Assembly: GCA_964470785.1 (NCBI GenBank)
Contig: CAYYED010000049.1
Coordinates: 1-10,916, forward strand
Length of the DNA: 10,916 nucleotides
Origin: CAYYED01 sp964470785
GTDB lineage: Bacteria > Patescibacteriota > Minisyncoccia > Minisyncoccales > PEYH01
Direction: 5' to 3'
Below are positions 1-6,800 of this stretch, one piece after another. The translations under genes and the position numbers were made by a program. The notes beneath the pieces are model-generated. The model did no database searches and was not told where the DNA came from. It was given only the letters and a program-made list of their open reading frames with translations. Positions within the stretch are counted from its first letter, which is position 1. Each line of letters starts with the position of its first letter.

Positions 1-307
1 ACCAGTAGATAATTTTCAATTTTCAATTTTCAATTTTCAATAATTTAATTTAAAAGTTTAAAAATTGACTTAGTCCGCTGACGCAGCCAGTCTAAAAAAA
101 TTAAAAATTTATTGGAAATTGAAAATTAGAAAACAAAAAATTACTGATTTTTGATCTCTGATTTCTCTACCGATTTCCGATTTCGCTTAACTAATTTCTG
201 ATTTCCGCTTGTTTGCTGTTCTCGATTTTCAATAAAACAAATTTCTTCAAGGCATTGCTACTTCACCGACACAAACTTCGCTCACTTGCTCGCAGGCAAA
301 TATCTTT
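1..307. repeat. Gene-free, repeat-rich region downstream of glyS
   Basis: No convincing coding region is visible. Four perfect tandem copies of TTTTCAA occupy 13-40. A hairpin-like element lies at 71-95. A stretch at about 141-205 holds GATTTTTGATC (146-156), two adjacent CCGATTT units (170-183) and several further CTGATTT-like copies. TTTTCAA-type words recur at about 115-128 (inverted) and 224-231. The part next to glyS (about 250-300) is less AT-rich; I see no strong hairpin with a T-tract there, so no clear glyS terminator. Most tandem units are 7 nt long. Confidence 0.8.
71..95. repeat. Hairpin element, copy 1 (intergenic)
   Basis: A 25-nt element running TAG..CCGCTGAC..GC.GCC.G.CTAA. 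It can fold as an imperfect hairpin with a GCTG/CAGC core around a 3-nt loop. It aligns with 5183-5208 inside ileS with four transitions and one 1-nt gap. GATTTTTGATC follows about 50 nt later, as it also does closely behind the ileS copy. Confidence 0.6.
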
Positions 308-1693
308 CTATTCTTGTTTGAGAAAGTTGGTGATATATTCGTGAAGGTTAGCAATCCTCACCCGTTCCTGCTTCATTGTGTCGCGATCGCGCACGGTAAC
401 GTCTTCTTGCTTTAAAGAATCAAAATCAATGGTTAAACATAGAGGTGTTCCGGTCTCATCTTGGCGGCGGTATCTTCTTCCAATAGACCCTTGCTCATCA
501 TATTGTGCCATAAAATAGGGCTTGAGCATCTGATAAACTTGTTTAGCTTTTTTTGCCAATTCGGGTTTGTTTTTTACTAAAGGCAAAACCGCTGCTTTTA
601 TCGGGGCTAAATCCCGGTGCAAGCGCAAAATCATTTCTGACTCTTTGGTTGATTGTGTGGTCTCTGTTCTGCCTCCTTGTATTTCTTCATAGGCATCAAC
701 TAAAAAGGCAAGCAAACTCCTCTCTACGCCAACAGAGGTTTCGATAATGTGCGGAATATATTCTTCGCCGGTTTTCGGGTCTTGATATTTTAAATTTTCC
801 TTACTGTACTTAATATGGCCGGATAAATCCCAATCACCCCTGTTGTGAATACCTTCAATTTCCTGCCAGCCAAAAGGAAACTTGTATTCCAAATCAACTT
901 GCCTTCTGGCATAATGCGCCCTCTCCTCTGCCGGAATCTCAACCGCTCTCAAATTCTCTTTTTTAAGGCCTAAATTAAGGTACCATTTTAGACGTTCCTC
1001 TTTCCAATATTCAAACCACTCATCCGGAGTCCATCTGTGTTCATCTGTGTTCTTATCTGTGTTCATCTGTGCGGTAGTTCTTCTCGCCAAAGGCGAGCAG
1101 AACCACTGCATCTCCATCTGCTCAAATTCTCTCATGCGAAAAATAAAATTCTTGAGAGTAATTTCGTTGCGGAAGGCCTTTCCAATTTGGGCAATGCCAA
1201 ATGGAAGCTTTTGCCGAGAAGTATTTAAAACATTTTTAAAGTTCACGTAAATACCTTGGCAGGTTTCTGCCCGTAAGTAGGCAACAGCGCTTTTGTCTTC
1301 TATCGGACCAATAAATGTTTTCATCATTAGATTAAACTTTTTCGGCTTGCTTAATTTGCCGCCGCAATCCGGACAAAAACCGTTCTGAATTTCATCCGTG
1401 CGAAACCGCTTATGGCAATTTTGGCATTCTGCCAATTCATCGGCAAAGCCGGCAGTAAGATGCCCTGACGCCTCCCAGACCTTTGGGGACATTAAAACAG
1501 CAGCATCTAATCCTACAATATCTCCGCGTTTTTGAACCATTTCTCTCCACCAGTTTTCCTTGATATTCTTCTTTAATTCTACTCCCAGCTGCCCAAAATC
1601 ATAACAAGAAGCAAATCCTCCATAGATTTCAGAGGAGGGAAAAATAAATCCTCTTCTCCTGGCCAAAGATATAATTTTTTGCATTGTAACCAT
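308..1693 (-). CDS. glyS: Glycyl-tRNA synthetase, alpha2 (archaeal/eukaryotic-like) class II type
   Basis: Charges tRNA-Gly with glycine in the cytoplasm. The 461 residues show the single-chain class II GlyRS layout: N-terminal catalytic segment (GFIFPSSEIYGG at 16-26), a zinc-like module with Cys90, Cys93, Cys107 and Cys110, the ETCQGIYVNF stretch (143-152), motif 2 (AFRNEIT, REFEQMEMQ, about 173-196), motif 3 (SVGVERSLLA, 320-329) and the C-terminal anticodon-binding domain (about 363-461). After motif 2, residues about 199-222 are extra compared with the usual 'EYF...DEWFEYW' junction; this insertion is encoded by tandem repeats. A second, smaller extra loop is near 340-353. The start ATG at 1693 has no Shine-Dalgarno; an in-frame ATG at 1684 is an alternative. 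Stop is TAG. No terminator is evident downstream. The family assignment is secure; using glyS rather than glyQS for this type follows common annotation practice. Confidence 0.96.
   Translation of the reverse strand: MVTMQKIISLARRRGFIFPSSEIYGGFASCYDFGQLGVELKKNIKENWWREMVQKRGDIVGLDAAVLMSPKVWEASGHLTAGFADELAECQNCHKRFRTDEIQNGFCPDCGGKLSKPKKFNLMMKTFIGPIEDKSAVAYLRAETCQGIYVNFKNVLNTSRQKLPFGIAQIGKAFRNEITLKNFIFRMREFEQMEMQWFCSPLARRTTAQMNTDKNTDEHRWTPDEWFEYWKEERLKWYLNLGLKKENLRAVEIPAEERAHYARRQVDLEYKFPFGWQEIEGIHNRGDWDLSGHIKYSKENLKYQDPKTGEEYIPHIIETSVGVERSLLAFLVDAYEEIQGGRTETTQSTKESEMILRLHRDLAPIKAAVLPLVKNKPELAKKAKQVYQMLKPYFMAQYDEQGSIGRRYRRQDETGTPLCLTIDFDSLKQEDVTVRDRDTMKQERVRIANLHEYITNFLKQE
1031..1098 (-). repeat. 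In-frame repeat insertion within glyS
   Basis: On the plus strand the unit CATCTGTGTT is at 1032-1041 and 1042-1051, a 12-nt variant at 1052-1063 and a truncated unit at 1064-1071. A small inverted repeat follows: CTCGCC (1083-1088), AAA, GGCGAG (1092-1097). Read on the minus strand it adds about 23 residues (about 199-222, with the core MNTDKNTDEHRW) to GlyRS without breaking the frame. From memory, peptides of this NTDEHRW type recur in many unrelated bacterial hypothetical proteins, which would mark it as a dispersed repeat family. Confidence 0.75.
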
Positions 1694-1814
1694 AATCTTG
1701 AACTAATTTACAAATTTTCAATTTTCAATCAATTTTCAAATTCCAATTTCCAATTTCCAAATCTCGGTTGAACATAACGAGGTTAAATAATTGAAAATTC
1801 GTAAATTGAAAATT
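1694..1814. repeat. Repeat-filled spacer between the Ig-like protein and glyS
   Basis: Heptamers dominate: TTTTCAA at 1715-1721, 1722-1728 and 1733-1739, then ATTCCAA and two TTTCCAA units at 1740-1760. A perfect 13-bp inverted repeat, AAATTTTCAATTT (1712-1724) and its reverse complement (1803-1815), brackets the spacer and reaches the stop codon of the upstream gene. Between them a small hairpin can form from CTCGGTT (1763-1769) and AACGAG (1776-1781) with one bulged base. No Shine-Dalgarno precedes glyS. The repeats supply TTGAAA words that could act as -35 boxes, but I see no convincing -10. Confidence 0.7.
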
Positions 1815-3449
1815 TTACCGCACTCTCCCTTCCTCTCCAAAAATTTCTGTTGTTATCGGAGTAGTTGTAGCTGTTAAGTTTTCCGTAGTCCATTCATCTT
1901 TTCCGGCTAAAGTCAATGCGCCCACCAGCTCGGCAAAATCTCCTATTTGATCAGCGCTTGGCCTTAATTTAACCTGGAAAGCCATTTGAAACGGTTTTTT
2001 TACTCCTTGATTGGCTTGTAATTCGCCTATTGTCCAAACAACTTCTCCGGTGCCGGAATCAAAAGACAGTGCTTCAGGTAATGCCCCTCCGGTTAAATTT
2101 ACCTGTGTGGGCAACGTTCCCCGCACTTTAACATCTTGGAGAGAATTAAAATAATTTTTCACCCTCCAAATAATAGTAAAAGTACCCTCTTCTTCCGGTT
2201 TTAAGGGAAGGTTTCCTTGGCTTCCAAAAACCTCATCGTCAATATATGCCATTTGTGAAAGTTCGGTCTGGGCGTGAACTTTTGCCACAAATCTCATTCT
2301 AGCTTGCCCTAAGATAACTTCGTTTTCCAAACGCGGTTTGCTAATGCCTTCCATCTTATCTTTAAGCTGAATCCAAAACTCTACCGAGCCCTCTTCTCCC
2401 GGTTCTAAAAACTGTAGAGTAGAAACATCTTGCCAATCCCATAATATTGAATTATCTCCTTCCTGGGTTCTGCCTTCCGGAACACGAATACTTTGAAAGT
2501 CAAATAATGGGCTGTAAAGTTTGGTTACTAAAAACATTTTTTGTAACGACTTATCTCCTACATTGCGAAAAATAATCTCATAGCGCAAGAGATCGCCGGG
2601 CTTGGCAATATAATCCCTGGAACTATTTATGTTCTGGGTAACATATAGCGAGGGCTCAATAATATTAACTTGTTTTACGGCTTCTTTAATGGGGATAAAC
2701 TCTCCTCCTTTCCAAATTCCTATTTCAGCACTAAATATTTTTGTTTCACCTTTTTCTCCGGTTAATGCTCCTTTAAAATTAATTCTCCCTCCGTCTGTTT
2801 TGTTTAAAAGAGGAATTCTCCATTCAGAATCAGAAACGCCCCGCGGAACCGTTTCTTTAAGAACAAATGTCGCCGGATAAGTCATCCTTATTTCTAAATC
2901 AGAAAGAGGATGGTTGATGCTGGAAAAATAATTTAAAGAAAAATTAAGTTCTTGCCCCGAACCGGCTCCTGAAGGCAAATCAAATTCAAAGGTAAGCGGA
3001 ACCTCTCCAATGGTTACAATATGGCTTGTTTTGGAAACGTATCCTGCTTGAAGGTTTTTGGGACGATAAGATACAATTGCTTTTGCTTCCTGTATTTCTC
3101 CTTCTTGCCCAAACATTTTTCCTTTAAACTGGAATGTTTTTTCTTGTCCTGGCTGGATAGCTCCGTCAAAGTCATCAATCCCCTTGGCAACCCTTGATAA
3201 ATTGCCTTGGGAAGGAACGGCAGAACCGGGATACTCAAAAATAAGTTGAGGATCTTCCAGGCGTATATCGCCATTGTTTTTAATACGTACGCTGTATTCT
3301 ATTTCCTCTCCCACCACTGCCTTTTCCGGACCAAAAATTTCTACTCTTAATACCTCTTTGGAATAAGTATTGTCTCTGTATGTCCAATAGCCAATAATAG
3401 CAAGGAGCAAAATTAATATGATTAAAATTATAATTATTTTATTTCTCAT
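1815..3449 (-). CDS. Membrane-anchored protein with about four DUF11/CARDB-like Ig-fold repeats
   Basis: Unrecognised as a named protein. The 544 residues begin with a short basic head and one hydrophobic helix (about 4-22, very rich in Ile and Leu) followed by a polar extracytoplasmic region. No lipobox cysteine and no C-terminal sorting signal are visible, so it is probably a signal-anchored surface protein. The rest reads as four beta-rich modules, about 33-147, 150-262, 264-390 and 395-535. Each opens with a similar strand pattern: GEEIEYSVRIKNNG, GQELNFSLNYFSS, PGDLLRYEIIFRNVG and EGTFTIIWRVKN. Such modules in DUF11/CARDB-type proteins serve as adhesive or structural spacers in bacterial envelopes; that role is inference here. 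The start ATG overlaps the stop of the upstream small gene as ATGA, which implies translational coupling. Stop is TAA. Confidence 0.75.
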   Translation of the reverse strand: MRNKIIIILIILILLLAIIGYWTYRDNTYSKEVLRVEIFGPEKAVVGEEIEYSVRIKNNGDIRLEDPQLIFEYPGSAVPSQGNLSRVAKGIDDFDGAIQPGQEKTFQFKGKMFGQEGEIQEAKAIVSYRPKNLQAGYVSKTSHIVTIGEVPLTFEFDLPSGAGSGQELNFSLNYFSSINHPLSDLEIRMTYPATFVLKETVPRGVSDSEWRIPLLNKTDGGRINFKGALTGEKGETKIFSAEIGIWKGGEFIPIKEAVKQVNIIEPSLYVTQNINSSRDYIAKPGDLLRYEIIFRNVGDKSLQKMFLVTKLYSPLFDFQSIRVPEGRTQEGDNSILWDWQDVSTLQFLEPGEEGSVEFWIQLKDKMEGISKPRLENEVILGQARMRFVAKVHAQTELSQMAYIDDEVFGSQGNLPLKPEEEGTFTIIWRVKNYFNSLQDVKVRGTLPTQVNLTGGALPEALSFDSGTGEVVWTIGELQANQGVKKPFQMAFQVKLRPSADQIGDFAELVGALTLAGKDEWTTENLTATTTPITTEIFGEEGRVR

Positions 3450-3811
3450 AATGTTTTTTCCGAGCCCTTTAATTTTTTAAGAAAATCAATTTGTTTTCTA
3501 ATTTCTATTTTTTTAGCCGCGTCCCGAGAGCGATATAATTCTTTTTTTAGCTTCCTTACCTTTTTATTTACTTCATAGGGGGAAATATAAGCGCCATATT
3601 CTTTCTTGGGAAACATCCCTTCTTCCATGGCAATACGTTCTTGTGTAGAAAACTTGCTCGCCTCGGGTATGCGGCGGGGAGCTGTTTTTAATAGCTGGCG
3701 AAAACGCCTCCTGGTTATATGGGGCTTTTTTCCAAACATTCCTTCCTTGCTTGTGTCTCTTTTTGTTATTTCGCCCCCGGGCGCTCTTTTTGGAGGAGTA
3801 AAAAATCCCAT
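3446..3811 (-). CDS. Small, strongly basic conserved-hypothetical-like protein
   Basis: A 121-residue soluble protein with no hydrophobic segment. It is rich in Lys and Arg. Two related blocks are visible: MFGKKPHITRRRFRQLLK (about 25-42) and MFPKKEYGAYISPYEVNKK (about 66-84). The second half is likely helical and charged (RKLKKELYRSRDAAKKIEIRK). The composition would suit nucleic-acid or ribosome contact, but no known fold can be named. It starts 9 nt after the ileS stop and ends in an ATGA overlap with the Ig-like membrane protein. It is therefore probably read on the ileS transcript and translated together with its downstream partner. No Shine-Dalgarno is visible before the ATG at 3811. 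I have an impression of similar 'MGF..P.KR..GG' proteins in Parcubacteria but cannot name a family. Confidence 0.7.
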   Translation of the reverse strand: MGFFTPPKRAPGGEITKRDTSKEGMFGKKPHITRRRFRQLLKTAPRRIPEASKFSTQERIAMEEGMFPKKEYGAYISPYEVNKKVRKLKKELYRSRDAAKKIEIRKQIDFLKKLKGSEKTL

Positions 3812-3820
3812 AATTTATTA

Positions 3821-6800
3821 TTATAACACTAATTTTAGCCCTAACCAAAGATTTTGATCTTCTATTTTAATTTCTGCTTCTTGAACCGGGTTTTTTTCCT
3901 TTTTTCGAAATAAAATGTTTTTGGCTTTGGTTTGTAATAAAAACTCTGTTTTATTTTTTTCTAATAATTTTATCAATTCTTCGTCGCCGGAAATATAAAC
4001 CTCTATTCTATCTTCCGGCCTCAAGTTTCCTTTTTTTCTCATTTGCTGAACTCGCCGGATAAGTTCCCGTAAAAAACCTTCTTCTTTTAATTCTTTAGTA
4101 ATAGCCGTCTTAAGCGCCAATCTGTCGGCATAAACAAACTCCTTTTTATCTTTTTGTATCTTTTTCCGTATCCTAATCTCTTTAACATTGGTTTCTTCCT
4201 TAATCAATAGCAGCAATTCTTCGGACAAACTGTCAGTTTTTTCAATCTCTAATAATGACAAGGGCTGTCTTACTTTAATTTTTAATTCATTGCGCATTTG
4301 CAAAACTTGTTTAACAATTTCCCGTGCATTTTTCATATTTTTTTCTAATCCTCTATAAATAAACTTTTTCTTGCTTTCCGGCCATTTCTGAAGATGAACG
4401 CTTTCGGCATTGCCTGATAATCCTTGATAAATTTCTTCTGACAAAAAAGGAATGAAAGGCGCGGAAACTCTCGCTGTCAAGGTAAGAATATAGCGAAATA
4501 AAAGAGCGGCTTTTTGTTTTTCTTTTTCATTTTTGGGCCGCTGGAGCCGATTTCTTGATCTCCTTATATACCATAAAGAAAGATCATTAATTACAAACTG
4601 CTCTATGTTGCGGGAAGCCCTAACAACATCATAACAATCAAGCGCCCGGGTTACTTCTTCTATGGTGCTGTGGAGACGGGAAACAATCCACTTATCTAAT
4701 ATAGTTATCGGTTCGGGTTGATGGCTATGCTGAACCGCGCCGAAACTCTTCCTTATTATTCCGTGTTCTACTCCAGGCCCGCCTGCAACGGTGTAGCAAC
4801 TACGGGCAGGCTCTTCCGCGTATGTATTATAAAACACAAAACAATTTTGGAGGGTCATAATAAACTTCTTAAGGGATTGGTCTATGTCTTTTTCTTTAAA
4901 CAATTTTGGGTCTCCGGGCTGATTTACGGTATAAAAATACCAGCGCAAAGCATCGGCTCCATATTTTTCTATCATTTCCCGCGAATCAATGACATTGCCC
5001 TTGGATTTAGACATTTTTTCTCCTTTTTTGTCTAAAACATGGCCCAAGGAAATAACATTTTTATAAGGCGCTTCAAGCCCAAGAAGTGTAGAAATTGCTA
5101 ATAAAGTATAAAACCACCCTCTTGTTTGGTCCACGGCCTCGCTAATATAATCGGCGGGAAAAAGAAATTTTTGGTTTTTGCCTAGCCCGCTGACTGCGGC
5201 CGGCCTAAGGATTTTTGATTTTTGATCTTGAGCAAAGGCAAAAGGATAGTGGGCCTGTCCGAATGGCATTGCCCCGGAATCAAACCAGCAATCAATCACT
5301 TCTGTCACTCGCCTCATCTTTCCGCCACATTTTGGACAAAAAAATTCAATTTCATCAATATACGGGCGGTGAAAATCAAGCTCGCCTTCTTTATTATAAG
5401 GAAAACTTTTATAATCAAGTTTTTTTAACTCGCCCACATTGTGCCGCAACTCTTCCCTGTGCCCCGCGCTCTCTTTGATAGTATAACCACGAGCCGAAGC
5501 CATTAGCGATAGAAGCAATATTTCATGGCTAACAATTAAAATATTTTTATTTTGATATTTTTGCTCAATTTCTTTAATAAAATCAAGCGTTCTTATTGTT
5601 ACTTGAGAATATTTTTCTCCTTCCGGAAAACCCTCATTAAATTTTTTTAAAGTTATTTTTTCTTTATTAAGATTGTTGTCCGGGTTAAAATACCTTTCTG
5701 CTTGACCAATATTTTTTCCGTTCATTTTTCCCGTATCTATTTCTCTCAAACGCGCTTCGTAAATCGGTTCTATCCCCAATGCTTTTCCTGCAATCTTCGC
5801 TGTTTCTTTTGTTCTCAATAAATCCGAAGAAAAAATAATGTCTATTTTTTCTTTTTCAAGCATTTGAATCGCTTTTTTAATTTGTTTTCTTCCTTTTTCT
5901 GTCAGCGGAACTTCTCTTCTCTCCGGAAAAGAAGAATAAAAATTTTCTACATTAGAAACTGCCTCTCCGTGCCTTAAAAGAAAATAATTATTAGTGGTAA
6001 ATTTTTGCTTAAGCAAATCCTCCCGCGAACCAATAACTATAATGTTATCGCACTGTTTTGAATTTGGGCTAAAGCCCGATGGGCTCGCCCATTTAGGAAT
6101 TTGGGATTTCCCTGTTTGGCACTGCCAAACAGGGAGCGGTGTTCCCCAATAACGCTCTCGGGAAAGAGACCAATCCTTTAGTTCATTCAGCCATTCGCCG
6201 AATCTGCCTTCTTTGAGATGGGAAGGAACCCAGTTAATGGTTTGATTGTTTTCAATTAAGTCCTTCTTGCTCTTGGTAGTTCTAATAAACCAGTTCTCTC
6301 TGGCATAATATAAAAGAGGGGTGGAGCAGCGCCAGCAAAAAGGATAATCATGCTCATATTGTTCTTGCTTAAATAAAAGCCCTTTTTCCTTGAGTTCTTC
6401 GATAATGAGAGGATCGGCCTGTTTAACAAAGATTCCGACCCATTTTTTTGCTTCCGGCTTAAACTTTCCTTGTTCGTCTACGGGTTGCGGAAAATCCTTA
6501 ATGCCTTGCTCTTGCCAAAGAGCCATATCGTCTTGCCCAAAAGCCGGCGCAATATGTACAAGACCGGTTCCTTCTTCAGTATTAACAAAATCCGCGCCTA
6601 AAATTTTATACATTTTCTTGCTCATAGGCGCATCTAATGTTTTTTGGTCAAACAATGGCTGATATTGTAAACCAATCAAATCTTTGCCCTTAATCTCTTC
6701 AACCGCTTCATAGTTCTCTCCCAAAACACTTAACCGCTCTTTGGCAAGAATTAGATACTCATCATCTTTTTTCACTAAAACATAATCAATTTTTGGATTC

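Noticed and set aside
1..205. CRISPR array
   Set aside because: Repeats are 7-nt tandem units without unique spacers and no cas genes are present.
250..307. tRNA gene or glyS terminator in the less AT-rich stretch after glyS
   Set aside because: No cloverleaf, acceptor pairing or stable stem followed by a T-tract could be drawn.
1037..1250. Two short plus-strand frames opposite the glyS repeat insertion (MFICVLICVHLC-like)
   Set aside because: They are the reverse reading of the CATCTGTGTT repeats. Such peptides are often annotated as hypothetical proteins, but there is no start context or conserved partner here.
3014..3274. 86-residue open frame on the minus strand inside the Ig-like membrane protein gene
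   Set aside because: Fully contained in the larger gene in another frame, without recognisable domain; the larger frame has a coherent repeat structure and a coupled start.
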